Notes: generated from the sequence alone by a model not told the origin. Shown: positions 49,901 to 61,286, counted from the first letter of the stretch. The stretch: 64,000 nt of DNA from Auriscalpium vulgare (GCA_019915015.1 JAHBBC010000002.1:186001-250000), one strand, 5' to 3'. A program made the numbers and translations.

Positions 49901-52326
49901 AAAGTATGATGGCAAGGGTTATCAGGACCTCCGACACAGCGCCAGAGCAGCGTAGTTGGATTGTCGCGGCGATAGCAAGCCTCGGTGAGAGCGTCCATCA
50001 GAGGATCCGGCGGCCGTCCTCCCCGGCGCGCATCCTTCTTCGGCTGCACCCATTTGACAAGGTCACCAGGGTTAAGCTCAATCTCCATGTCGCTCCCATC
50101 TTCTTCCCCCATCTCGTTCACATACGGAGCTGCGCCGTCCGCAACTCCTTCGGCATCTGATTTCTGTTCATCGAGCTGCTGGTCTTGCAGTACCGGTGAA
50201 CTACTAGGCTGCTTGTGCGTAGCGACTGTGTTTCGCCCGAACGCTTTGCAACCTGTAAGCAAAGCTTCTGTTACTTACTGCTGTCGCGCGCTGACAACCT
50301 CTTTGGGCACTTACAGTTGACGTTCCAGCAATATGCAGATTCAACGGCGCCGGTTTGAAGACCTCGTCCCACTGCTGCTTGCTCCCCGCATTGCCGGAAC
50401 TCTCCGCCGGTTCCTTTCCTTTCGAAGCGGCATTTTTCTTCGTGCGTTTGGCTGGCACGGTGAGTGGCGTGACATTGGTGGCTACACTCAGTCGCCTCTT
50501 AACGACGCCTTCTAGACTCAATAACTGCGGCTTCGTGAACGCCGATGTGTGCGCACTTGCCCGTATAAGCATGCCAGGCGCTAGCATATTGGACTTGTAT
50601 TTGAGACTGTCCTGCACTGTCGGTGAGTCGAGTCCGCAAGTAAGTGAAGCTGAGCGCGCACTGACCATGTCACGTAGGTAACACATTATGTCAGCAAGGT
50701 GTCGAATGCGTTGCACGACACAGTCTGTATCCGAGAGGAGATGGATGTCGTCGGGGATGAGATGGTGAGCAAGAGAATTGTGGCTGAGGACAGAGCAGGA
50801 GAAGCTGTCGAGCTGTGGGGTGCATGGTAACACGTTGAGTGAAAGCGGCCCAGTCGCTCCGTGTTGTCCTAACCACCATTCTATCATCTCCAACAGCTCG
50901 CGGGGCGGCTTCCGTCCAAGAGAATCAGCATAGAAAGCCGTGTGTGGCTCTACGCTGATCGCAACGGACACCCAGTGATTTGTCTCGTGTACGGCTGCTG
51001 GCAAGAGCACATCCGCGCCATCGATCCGCACCCCGATCGTCATTCCAACCTCCTTGAGTGATCCATCTTGCAGCTGCGAGCCAGCCAATCGTAGGGGAGT
51101 GATGCCGCGCATTGATTGGTAAGATGTTCCGCTAGCATTGAGTCGTGCGCGGTTGCGGTACGTGTCAATGAGCTTGACTGATGCCGCACTCGGCAGTATA
51201 CATGCCGGCTTGCCTTGTCTTTGCAGACGATGACCTAGCAGCATCCCCAGCTGATCCATATGCTCCGCCGCCAGCCAACGCCGACCACAGTACGATGTAA
51301 GCGTCTTTGGATCGACGCCCATCGTCGTTGGGAGGGGTACGTCCCATGGCCAGTCGTCGAGGAGTGCTGACGTGTCTGCAGCAAGGGACTTCACCTCGTC
51401 GTTGAGCAAGCCCTCGGTCCAAGTCTTCAACCACGCAGTGGCCAGAGAAAGGCGCGCCTTGGCAGCGAGTATGCGCCGGACCTCGTACCAGTAGGTGAGA
51501 ACCCACATCGGGGTTTTGAGTGTTTGTTGAGTGACCGACTCTTGAACAGGATAGCCCAGGCAAGCATAGCCTGTCTCTAGGGCGGGGATGACGCGGTTTT
51601 GCAGGATTTCCAACACCTCGGTGTGCGGCGGCATCGGCCTAGAGAGCAGGACCATTGCATTTGCGGCCGTTATGAAGCTTTGGCCCTTCGAGAAGAGTGT
51701 GCTCTGCTGGAGCAGAGACGGCGCGTTCGCCTCCGGTGGGACAGGGAAATTTTGGATATCGGCATTGCGCAGGGCTGGTGTGGGTAGTAGGACATGTTTA
51801 ATGTCGTCGGGAATGGGTATTCTTTTGAGGATATCACCCAGAGTTTGAAATGAGTCGATGTCGTGGATGACCTCGTCGTCCGCCATTTGACAGTTTTGAG
51901 GGTTGGCAAAATGTGCTAGGCCAGTGTCGAAGGTGAAGATTGCGCCCTCATTTAGTCACTCACTACGGAGTGTAAATGTCGATCACAGCAACGGGTCGAT
52001 CATACACACGTTGCTGCATACAACACTCTTGCAACTATCCCATGCCGAGGCGGGATGTGTCTAATACCTCCTTAAACATCCGCGTAGCATTGCACAACCA
52101 CCTTACGACTGCCGGCCATGTCTGCGTGCGAGGCTGCGAGCCTCATGGCTCATGGGCCGGCGCCGGGCGCCGGAGGGGCCCCGGGCCGACACACATCACG
52201 TGCTGGAGGTATTGTACCGGGTATATTGGGGCCCAGGGCAGGGCAGGTATGGTACCGGTACTATACAGGTACATTACCGGGGAAAAACGTTTTCGGGGAA
52301 AAACTCAGGTTTTTCCCGCAACGCTA
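46991..52326 (-). mobile_element. hAT transposon, copy 2 (5,336 bp), without target site duplication
   Basis: Same terminal repeats as copy 1 (46991-47010 and 52307-52326), same orientation and same genes. Reading the two copies side by side I found only five indels and no substitution: one base at about 47661, 49180 and 50019 and seven bases near 52180 are present here but absent in copy 1, and one C is missing near 50234. The net +9 bp accounts exactly for the length difference. The 8 bases outside the left end (TTAGTTAC) and right end (GGTCGCGG) differ, unlike copy 1. The element runs from 129 bp upstream of MSRB into the 3' end of PRP40. Confidence 0.92.
47370..51886 (-). CDS. Ulp1 peptidase-hAT transposase fusion gene, copy 2 (one frame break at the exon 1/2 join)
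   Basis: Exon 1 (51886-50315, 524 codons) encodes the C48-like peptidase, with His304, Asp321, Gln358 and Cys364. The 62-bp intron 50253-50314 (GTAAGT...TTACAG) leads to exon 2, which stays open from the acidic linker through the BED-like finger, YDGGTSTGRESYW and TCDSTGNTRASRSIAILALM to the HHLN motif near 49.05 kb. Later exons give TITLFHTSHAGHAALKKARE, FPFDHPLDDTVPQAVLKWWK and SVRVNSMPDERTGSTFTWLT, and a C-terminal acidic tail ending at 47370. A missing C near 50234 shifts the frame just after the splice join. Copy 1, which has that C, joins in frame there. The consensus of both copies implies one protein of roughly 1,400 residues. Alternative splicing could also give a separate transposase. 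Confidence 0.75.
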
Positions 52327-55105
52327 GGTCGCGGTCCTGGTCGCGGTCTCGGTAGTCCCGCGACGAGCGGTGGTGCGACTCGTACTCATCGTGGCCGCGG
52401 TGATGGTAGCGCGACCCGCGGTCACGTTCTTTGTCTCGTTCGCGATCACGATCACGATCGCGGTAGTCCTTTTCACGCTCCCGGTCGCGCTCCTTCTCTC
52501 GTTCCCGCTCGGGCTCGCGCAGAACAGCAGGTTCTTTGCGCTTTCGACTGACGGTGGAGCCGCCGTCTTCTGACATTTCACGCAGGCGCTCCTGAGCGGC
52601 AAGATGAGATACGGGATGAGGTGACGCAATGCGTAGCATACCTTTTGCCTCTTCACAAACTTGGAAAATGCAGTGCGTCGACCTTCGTCATCCAGCGCCT
52701 TGTACTCTGACAGGTGCTCAATGAGAGGTATCGCCTTGAATGTGTCAAGTTGTTGGTCATCGCAGGTCGTAGAAGTGCCTCTTACCTCCTCGTACGGGAG
52801 TTCGAGGTCGATGGCTTCTGGGAGTTTCTTCATAGCGTACCGCAAGTCGTCTTGCATGTGTCGCTGTCTCCGTTCTGTCCGTCGCCTTTCGTCGGTCTGT
52901 TGTTTGATAGCTTGATCGCGAAGCTGCTAAATTTGAGCCACGATCATGTAAGTGGAAATGGCATGTATATGCGCACCGTCTCGAAAACTAAATTCAAATC
53001 ATGTTCGCTCAAACCTGATACAGATTCATCTGTATTTTCCTTGACAACGTTCGTGAACTCTTCCGCCGTGGTGTCGGTGGTGACGGCAAAGGGTTTGAAC
53101 GCCTGTTCTTCCGTTTCCATCTTCGCGTCGCCGTCTGGTCCCGAAGACAACTGCGCAGCTTTGCCATGTTCAGCTTCAAGTTTGGCATTGTGCCGCCGAA
53201 GGGCCGCGTTGACGACGTCGATCTTCGCGTCGAGCTTCTGGTCCAAGTCGTCGACGACGTCCCAGAAAAGTTCGATGGGGTTAGAGCCTGGCTTCCCCAA
53301 CAAGTCGAGGTAGCGAGCATCGGATGAGAAATGGGGGTAAACCTGCTTCCACTTGCTTCTAGCGGTGATCTGTCCAGATGAAACTAGCTCATGAAGCAGA
53401 TTCTGGGGTAGTACAAGAAAGTGAGACCGCGTTTGACAGGACTATGCGGCATACGCACCTTGAACGCCTCTCTGGTTTTGCGCTCCCTCCGAGTCTTCTC
53501 CGCTTGCTTCCTTCGCATCTGCTCGTCGAATTCACGCTCGCGTACACGACTGTAGTCCTCAAACGCGAGAAGGATGTCGAGATGGGGCAGCTGCCTCAAC
53601 TCTGGATCTGTACGGTAATCCTCTGAGCCGAGCACGAGGGCGTGCGCATGACGCCAACGTGTGAGTACGTCGACGTCCAGTTGCTTGAACAAGGCGACTA
53701 GTTTGGTGACAGCTCGAGCTCGTGAAGCACGATTCTCTTGCTATTCCAACGGGGCAAATGTGTCAGCTATTCGTCATTCGGCAAAAAATTCCAGGACGCG
53801 AGCGAAACAGGCAGACGACGACGCACCACTTCGCGCTGCTTCAGTTCGGCGACATATTCTTCGAAAATGAGCTTTCTCTCTGCCTCGACTCTGGCCTGTT
53901 GCCAGATGGGGTGCGTGGCGAACAATTTGTCGGCAGTGGCGAACGTCGTATAGTGAAACACGTTTGGATTGCCCTTCAACATGTTGCGGATTGCGGGACG
54001 AATCTTGGTCAGCCGTGCCTCCCGTTCTTCGTGTTCCTTCGCTTTAAGCGACTCGGTGTACTGTAGATGGCGTCAACAAGAGCATGTGCGGATGATGAAG
54101 TAGACAACAAACCTTCTGCCATGCAGCCTTCTTTTCACCCAATGTATTCAAAGCCTTATACAAAGGATCTGTAATGATAGCACGCATCGTCTGATCCCAT
54201 GTCCAATTTGCATCGACACCAGCCTTGCGCAAGAGGAACATGAATGCCTTCTCCCCCTCCTCGACGGTTGCAAAACCATTGTGAGGAATAGTCGGCTCGT
54301 CAGGGAGGTTGGGCCTGGCAGGAAGGACGGAGGATGCGTTGAGGGGAAGTGCAGCCGGCGCATGACCATTGGCCTGTTCAGCGGCAGCAGGATCACCTCC
54401 GCCAAGGCCGACCAAAGCGTTGGCTCCGGGGATGAAGGTGGGGGGAGCTATCATAGCAGGGGCACCGCTGAAAACATCGGATGTTAGCCGTTTGCGCGAT
54501 GTGTTGTATGCGGGATGTCAACAAAAGGATGACGCGCCGAGGGGAAGTGAAGTCAGGACCACACAAGAAGACGCAAAGGATGCCACAAGGGGAAGAGAAG
54601 GCGTACGGGATGGGTGCAGGCGCAGGCGTCGGTGCGGCTTTTGCTTCCTTCTCGACCTTCTCCAGGAGCAGGAGCAGCTCATCGGGCATCTCCCATTTGG
54701 ACTCCTTACTCGTGGTCTAAGGACATTAGGAATCAATTCTCTTGACGATGAGGGTAAATAGACTCATTGCGCACATTGTAATAGTACTTCCTTCCCCCGG
54801 AGAAGTACTCCTTCCATGTCGTTTGATTGAGGGCCCTCTAGATGATTCTTCAGTCGCCGCTGTACGCGCACACATACTGACATTGCGTACCTCAAAAGGT
54901 GTCTTCAAGTCTGATACGCTCCGTGAGTGGGATGGCAGCGGGAGATGCAGACAGAAACGCACCGTCTGGCTTCTCCCACACGCTCTCTCTGCTGGAGGTA
55001 TTAAACCAGTACGTCCTGCCTTCCGGATTCCGGTGCTCCGTCTACAACGCAGTATATAGCATGAAGTAACAGACATGACATGAGGGCACGTACCCAGACG
55101 TTCAT
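52274..55105 (-). CDS. PRP40: U1 snRNP-associated splicing factor Prp40 (WW-FF protein) with transposon-derived C-terminus
   Basis: The first exon MNVW (ATG 55103-55105) is spliced to [20 protein letters not shown] and VWEKPD (WW1). WW2 follows: [20 protein letters not shown] and [13 protein letters not shown]. The FF repeats come next: [80 protein letters not shown] and [20 protein letters not shown]. Near the end are FSKFVKRQK and an Arg/Asp/Glu-rich tail ([20 protein letters not shown]). Prp40 bridges the branch-point protein and U1 snRNP at the 5' splice site and contacts the polymerase II tail. At 52326 the reading frame passes into the hAT terminal repeat, which adds 17 codons ([17 protein letters not shown]) and a stop. 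The native end is therefore lost. Confidence 0.9.
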
Positions 55106-55241
55106 TGCGCCACGGAACGAATCTAGGAGCCGATGAGGAGAGAGTAGGAAGTCGAAACACGAGCGTCGCGGCGACAAGATAAATAAGCGCCCAATTCGAC
55201 TAGACCACTAGGTGCTGCACTCTTCGATCACATACACGCCC
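55106..55241. promoter_or_regulatory. shared divergent promoter, PRP40 / CCZ1
   Basis: Only 136 bp separate the two outward start codons, the shortest divergent spacer of the window. AAGATAAATAAGC at about 55177-55189 is a TATA-like stretch. Confidence 0.6.
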
Positions 55242-57568
55242 ATGAGTAAACTGCCCCCAGCCCTTCTCTACTTGACCATATACAACCCGACCCTCAAACC
55301 CACTGCACCCATTGCCGACGACGACGAAGATGCTGAGGAGCAGGCTCACATCTTGTTCTACACCGCCCGCGAGCGTGCGGTGTCTCGGGACAGGATGCTC
55401 AGGCAAATCGGCCTCGCGAAAGCCTTGATCAACTTTGCTGAGTGAGCGTCTGCATATCCATATCTAGGCTACGCCTTCTGACTGTGTGCTATTGGGCAGC
55501 ATGCTCGCACCGGAAGACGTGTGCGAGAATGTGCACTCGCAGTCGCGGCGAATGGTCATGTTATCGCCGGAGCCCGGCTTCTGGATGCACGCAGTGAGTT
55601 AAAGTGATCGCATAGGACCGCAGGAGATTGAGCAGGACCATTAGTGCGTTGAACTGGCAAAGTCTCCTCGCCAGTCTCCTCCAAGCAAGGGCAAGAAGGG
55701 CAAAGACAAGGGCAAGGACAAGGGCAAGGAACCAGAGCCGGAAGTGGTCTACGACTACCATGACGGATCGGTGCAGGACGAGTATCTGCGCTCGCAACTG
55801 CTTCGTGGATATGAGCAATTCAAGGTATATACTCTACTTCTGTCAACTGCAGTATTCTGACGCCGGTATTCAGCTACTCCATGGCTCCTTTGCCTCAGTC
55901 CTTGGCACCTTGGGCCAGCAGGCACTCGAACTCCAGTTAGAGCGCTTCTTCACCGTATGGGCCTGGAGATGGGATCTGGAAGAGGATTCTGATTTTGGCA
56001 AGCATCTTGGTGCGTCTTGTTTCGCGCATCGAGGTTCCTCCCCTGTCTGAGGACGTTTGGTGCCAGGATTATCATTACACCCTATGCACAGGGCGATCCA
56101 AGATGCTCTCGACAAGTTCGCATCGCAAATTCCCCAACCTAGTGAAGCTGCGCCATTTCTGTTAGCACCACCGCATTTCGTTCCATCCACCTTCTACACG
56201 AGATCCAGTCTGGCTTCTTCTCTTCCGCTCTTCATTTTAACCCGCATACCTCCTCCTCCTCAACTCACGTTCGCCCCGCCAAATGCCCCCCAAATTTACG
56301 TACCGCCACATGAGGACGACACGAAGCCGATGGTGGACCGCTTCGCGAATACTACTATGACTGTCACTAGGGATGCAATGGAGGCAACAGGCAGCGCATT
56401 TGTTGCTCTTGGCAACAGCATGGATGTGCGCAAATGGAACTGGCCTGGGTATCTCACGTTCGGGAAGGGGGCACGTAAATCTGCTCCTGCATCCCCCGAG
56501 AAGACGGAGCGCGGCCTGCACGACGGCGATCCCGAGACAGATGCCGCCTACGGAGCCGCGGAGAGCGCAACAGAGCTTGCACATCGCTTTGACGGAGAAC
56601 TGCACGTCCGGATTGACACCGAGAGTCTGCATGATGCCATGTCTTCGATAGGTGTCGCTCCGCGCTCTAGGGCGGCTAGTTTCTCAGGCGATCTCGCTGC
56701 ACGCCCAGCAGAGCGTTTTACCCCGTCACCTCCGCCGGACGGGGCTCTCCCTGATACCTCACAGCTGACACCTTCCGCAGACCCGTCATCATTTGCTGCT
56801 GTTGCTTCAGATGCTCTTCCACCGTCACTTTCCCATTCTATCTCTTCACAGCATCCATCACAGCCTCCATCTTGCTCTCCACCACCTCCAACCTTCTTCA
56901 CATATCCTGTTTTCATTGCTCCTCGTGAGGATCCGCAACGCACCGCGCGGAGGCAGCTGCTATACTTAGTGGTAAACAAGTTTATCCTAGCATTTATCAG
57001 CAGCTCATGTTGGATACCAGCGGGAGCAGCTGGCGGTCGCTTTCCTGGCACCGGCCAACGCAGAACATTCCGATGAGGACTTGTCCTCCCTCCATGCAGC
57101 TGTCGCGGCCCTTCTTACTGACGTGCAGGACCTGATTGTGGAAAACAAAGTCAACGAAAGGTATGTCGTAGTGTTTGAAAAAGATTTACGATAATTGACG
57201 ACACAAAGTCTCGAGCTTTATTCGGCTACCAAAATCTTACAACCGAAGGACAAGCACATCATCATCACGGAAAATGGTACAACGGTTGCAAGTCCTGGAT
57301 TTACTTCGCGCTCAGAGCACTTGTATAACGGAGAACAGCTCATCACGTACGTCTCGGTTAACTTAATACAGAGAGGGAACTTATGTCATAGATTAGTGAA
57401 ATGGACGCATTGGAGGTGTTCTCACGCACGCAGGGACCGCAGCATTGGCATATCGCTCGTCGCGAGCGTGCGTGCTCCGTGTATATGGAGATATCTCGGA
57501 AGGAAACGAGCCTCACAGACGTAGACAACGAATTGGCGGGTGTCGTGCGTCGTTTCCGGGAGTTATAG
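55242..57568 (+). CDS. CCZ1: vacuolar fusion protein Ccz1 (Mon1-Ccz1 Rab GEF)
   Basis: The start MSKLPPALLYLTIYNPTLKP is the first strand of a longin domain. DEDAEEQAHILFYTARERAV and MLRQIGLAKALINFAE follow, then after a small intron MVMLSPEPGFWMHAAVEL, a Lys/Gly/Asp insert, and YDYHDGSVQDEYLRSQLLRG. A later exon gives FKLLHGSFASVLGTLGQQAL and LELQLERFFTVWAWRWD. The middle is Ser/Pro-rich, and the C-terminal exons have LYSATKILQPKDKHIIITEN and AGVVRRFREL, stop 57566-57568. This matches the longin architecture of the CCZ1/INTU/HPS4 family. With Mon1 it activates Ypt7/Rab7 on late endosomes and autophagosomes. Nine exons or so. C-terminal exon borders are less certain. Confidence 0.85.
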
Positions 57569-58571
57569 TTTGAGGTATTGCAGATGAAGCGCGCGCACAT
57601 GCAACACATTATCGCACTTTTCGTCATTGTCTGTGTCCAGAGATAGGCTGGTAGGACCACCTCACGTTCCCACATTACACGCTTTAGATAGCACGGTGCT
57701 CGTGCGTGCCGACGCGCTATCTTAACTTACAATAGCGTGCACAATACATACCTGCGCCGTCCCCTCCTTCCAGTGAACTTTGTAACACTGCGGGCAGGGT
57801 CCTCTGAAATCGTCGATTACAGGTTGAATACAGCGTGATTAAAGACCTAAAATACGCAAGCTGAGATTTGCCCTGAAAGTAACGGACACATTAAGATTGA
57901 GATTATCGCTTTGTTTATCGTGCAATAGACAGAGACATGCTGATTTCTTTTATGATATTGGGTGCTGCTGACTTCCGTATGAAATCACTGAGGATAATGA
58001 ATTTGTGACCTCGTTGAGAGCAGGCATCCCAGGCAGAAGCCTTTGTCAGACATAATTCCTGGTGAAGTCAATGAGATCACTCTGAATGACACCTGCATGT
58101 TTTTGCAGCTTTAAATCCATATCTCAGTTTAACTGAGAGGCTCACTGAGTTCTCGTACAGATGCACCGAATACATTGTGACCATGAAATCCACATGTCTT
58201 CACAAAGAGATCACTAGTCACACCATGAATATAGTTTCAGTAAGTATTGTTATGTTATCAGCATGGCGCCGATAACCACAAGAATAATGAATTTCTTATC
58301 CATATTGTGGTCAAAAGGAAAAACATAATACAAATTAATTCAGAATGAGCCCAGCGTGGACATGATGAACACAAATTGCACGACGTCGCGACATCGCGAC
58401 GTCAATACATCGAGATGCTAAAGAGTCAGGATCTCGCGACAATATCGCGCGACCGACGCGTGCGCTCTTCCGCCTGCCCTCCGCTCTTAGGCCTGCCGGT
58501 GAATGGCGTACATCGCCGTCTCTGGCTCACCCGCGGATCGCCGCCACCGCGCTGCGCAAGTCCAGTGGGTG
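57569..58571. other. AT-richer spacer without a gene
   Basis: About 1 kb downstream of CCZ1. The base composition is visibly more AT-rich (57.8-58.35 kb) than the rest, with stop codons in all frames. No conserved peptide is seen. Confidence 0.5.
58382..58403. repeat. 22-bp palindrome
   Basis: Arms GACGTCGCGA (58382-58391) and TCGCGACGTC (58394-58403) are perfect reverse complements around a 2-base centre. It sits just upstream of the left arm of the inverted repeat. Confidence 0.7.
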
Positions 58572-58903
58572 CACCAGGCTCCTTCCCTCCTCCCCTTCGA
58601 GGTTCGCTGCGATTTTCGTACTCGGCGGTGGGAAGGAAGATCATACATAGATCATAGATAACAGATATATTTACGTCACTTTTGATTTCCCTTTTCCGGC
58701 CAACTTGAAGACCTTTGAAGACGCGTGAACCTCTCAGTGGCGGCTGGCACGAAACATATGTAAACAAACGCCACCCGCCTGCCGACCAGCGCGTACCTCG
58801 GGGAAAACCCAGTAAATACTGGCGCTTAAATATATTATTTTCCGTGTACTGCCTAAACAAGGAGACGTGACGGGACGTGCGACTTGGCCGCGTCGCGTCC
58901 CTG
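58572..58903 (+). repeat. left arm of the inverted repeat
   Basis: It begins near GGTGCACCAGGCTCCTTCC and ends near GGCCGCGTCGCGTC. Its reverse complement is found at 60467-60800. Confidence 0.7.
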
Positions 58904-58981
58904 CCATCCCTACTGCTTCGTCGCGCACCCTTTCCCTGCTCTTCTGCCGGCGTTCTTCCATCATGCCCGACAACGGTGCTT

Positions 58982-60431
58982 CTATCCCAACCTTAAGCCA
59001 AATTCGGGCGAAATGTCGACGACATCTGACTCCTCCCACGGGTCGTTATTCGGGTCGCCGACTCCGCCCTGCGCCATCAACTCCTCAACCGCGCGTATGT
59101 TTCCTGAGACTTTTGACTGATTAATATCCATTGCTCGTGCAGGAACATGCTTCAATTTTGTGACAGGTATGCGGTCGACTGCTTCCGGCTCGCCTAGCAT
59201 GCTCTCGTACTGACGGAAGAACTGAGGCCCATGAAGCACGAGTGTGCGCCGGAACTCCCACGCGTTGTAGCGCATACGACGACTGAGCCCTGTGCGGCGA
59301 AACTCGGGGTCAGGGTGGAGCATAATGAGCTTTTGGATGTCGAGATTGGGCGGCCGGATTGACCGTTCGTCGTTGACGCGCGCGCTTTTCCACAAGGCTT
59401 CGGAGCATCGTAGGTTTTCAAGGGTGACTCCATGATCCAGCAGGAAAAGTAGTCCAGATGTTAGGTGCACGAGAGTGTCAAGCGGTTGGTCCGCTGTTGG
59501 TAAGACTGTCTTGAAATCGATGTCAAAATTGTCGTATGCGTATGCGGCAAGCAAGGATCTCCCAAGGGCCCGGATATCGAGCGTGGCTTTGGCGGATAGC
59601 GAATGAATGGCGTCGTGTATAGATGTGAGGGATATGGAAATCCCGAGATGGGAGATTGTCTTGATGACTTTCTCCGGCGCATTGCACGAGTGGAGGAATA
59701 TGCCAATCACGCTCTGTAACACGTTGCATTGCTGGTTCATTGACTGCATCATTATGCTTATGATAGCAACCTTTTTCTTCGAAAAGACAGCCGTGCTTGA
59801 GTGCAGGTACATATTGTATATAGCTCAGCACGACATACAATATCAATCAAAGTCTGACGGTGTGCGGCGCGAGTGCTCCGTCTTTCGCAGCCGGTGTCGC
59901 CTCCGCATCGTCGTCCCCCACCTCTTCCAGCTCCGCCAGGTCCACATTTCTCCAATACCAGCTGTCTTCATCATCCATCGGCGTGTCGCCACCGTGACCA
60001 GCGGGCGCAGAGCAATCCCTGCGCTGAACGAGCGCGTCCTTCGAGAGCATGGCTCCGACGAAGTCCCAAAGCTCCGGTGCTTCGATCTGAATGTTCTCCG
60101 CGAGGCTGCGAATCTGAAACTCGCGGATCTGGGCAGGCGACGCGTGTATGGCACTGAAATGCCATCCGTTGCTCTTCTGAGCCAAGGTTGAGATACTCCG
60201 GGAAAAAAAGGCGGCCGACGTCTTGCATACCCAGTGAGACATCCGTTTGGCGGTCCGCGCGTTTGTTCGGAGGGCTTCCAGAAGCTCGTCGAGCTGCGAG
60301 ATGACGGTATCGACTCGCGCCGTGCGGTGAAGATGTCGCCGACTTGTGAGAAGTGAGAAGAAAAGATCGGGGATGGTGCAATCCTGGGCATCGAGGTAAG
60401 CCAGAATGCGGTCAGTGGCGGGATGTACCAT
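58982..60431 (-). pseudogene. truncated DUF6589-type repeat ORF
   Basis: Reading from MVHPATDRILAYLDAQDCTI (ATG about 60431), a first exon with IREFQIRSLAENIQIEAPEL and WDFVGAMLSKDALVQRRD ends near 59847. The second part continues with VAIISIMMQSMNQQCNVLQS, VIGIFLHSCNAPEKVIKTIS and LLAAYAYDNFDIDFKTVLPT, then LSRRMRYNAWEFRRTLVLHG, and stops at 58982. From memory, this arrangement (CNxxQxxxGxFLxxxxAPxxVI and AYDNFDIDFK) belongs to the abundant Agaricomycete ORF family that carries DUF6589 downstream. Here the DUF6589 half is missing: the ORF ends just before the left repeat arm. The function of the family is unknown. Its copy number suggests a mobile origin. Confidence 0.55.
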
Positions 60432-60466
60432 GGAGGCGATGTGTAGAGCGAGGCAGGGAGATGTGA

Positions 60467-60800
60467 GACGCGACGCGGCCAAGTCACGCGTCCCGTCACG
60501 TCTCCTTGTTTAGGCAGTACGCGGAAAATAATATATTTAAGCGCCAGTATTTACTGGGTTTTCCCCGAGGTACGCGCTGGTCGGCAGGCGGGTGGCGTTT
60601 GTTTACATATGTTTCGTGCCAGCCGCCACTGAGAGGTTCGCGCGTCTTCAAAGTCCCAAGTTGTCCGGAAAAGGGAAATCAAAATGTGACGTAAATACAT
60701 CTATCTCATCTATCATCTCATCCCTCCCTACCCAATCTCATACGGATATCGCAGCGAACCTCGAAGGGGAGGTGGGAAGGAGCCTGTGGGTGCACCAGCC
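60467..60800 (-). repeat. right arm of the inverted repeat
   Basis: It begins GACGCGACGCGGCC and ends near GGAGCCTGTGGGTGCACC. It matches the left arm in reverse complement, with one diverged middle block. Confidence 0.7.
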
Positions 60801-61286
60801 CGTTCTTCATTGACGCGCTCGAGTCCTCTGGTACTGAGTTGCCGAAGCGTCGCGGTTTGAAAGCATGGGCTGGTGCATGCTGTGCCCACATGGGCTGCAT
60901 GTTGCTGAATGACGTCTAGAAGTGCCGCAAAACACTCGAGGCCGACGGCACGTCCATTGGACTCTGAGCGTCCAATGATCGTGGGGGGAAGGGAATGCCC
61001 CGCCATCGTCATAGCAAATTACTGCAAATTTGCAGACTTAGTAAGCTGCCTCAGAAAACGAGAACTGCATCTCGTACCTTGCTGTCGACACGAAGCTGAC
61101 CGCGCGCGAAACATAATGGAAGCATCGTACGCCGTCCGCAAGCGGCGCAGACGCATCCCGGCACCATGGACGACCGCTCGAAGGGAACAAACGTGGTGGG
61201 GGTGTCCACGCGAGACGAATAAGAGCGCGCCGCCACTGTAAACTTAGTCTTCTCAGTAACTCAGAACAGAGAACCACAACACGTAC
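60801..61286. other. spacer between inverted repeat and CSC1 fragment
   Basis: 486 bp. Minus-strand open frames (for example LPPTIIGRSESNGRAVGLEC) show no family signature. The downstream exons of the CSC1-like gene would be expected here but are not recognisable. Confidence 0.4.

Larger units (their letters stand above)
58572..60800 (-). mobile_element. long inverted repeat flanking a truncated DUF6589-like ORF (probable transposon derivative)
   Basis: The left arm (about 58572-58903) and right arm (about 60467-60800) are inverted copies. The inner part, including GGAAAACCCAGTAAATACTG on the left, is nearly identical over about 230 bp. A middle part of about 60 bp has diverged, and the outer 40 bp match again. 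The right arm lies where the promoter of the enclosed minus-strand ORF would be, and the left arm replaces its 3' end. No target duplication was identified, so either a transposon with long terminal repeats or an inverted duplication of a promoter can explain it. Confidence 0.6.

Noticed and set aside
46991..52326. Segmental duplication instead of transposition as the source of the 5.3-kb repeat
   Set aside because: Similarity begins and ends exactly at the terminal inverted repeats, and copy 1 has a target duplication, so transposition explains it better.
59847..60482. Start of the DUF6589-like ORF at 60482 (MAASRLTSPC...)
   Set aside because: The first 17 codons lie in or next to the right repeat arm and are not family-like. 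The ATG giving MVHPATDRILAYLDAQ fits better.
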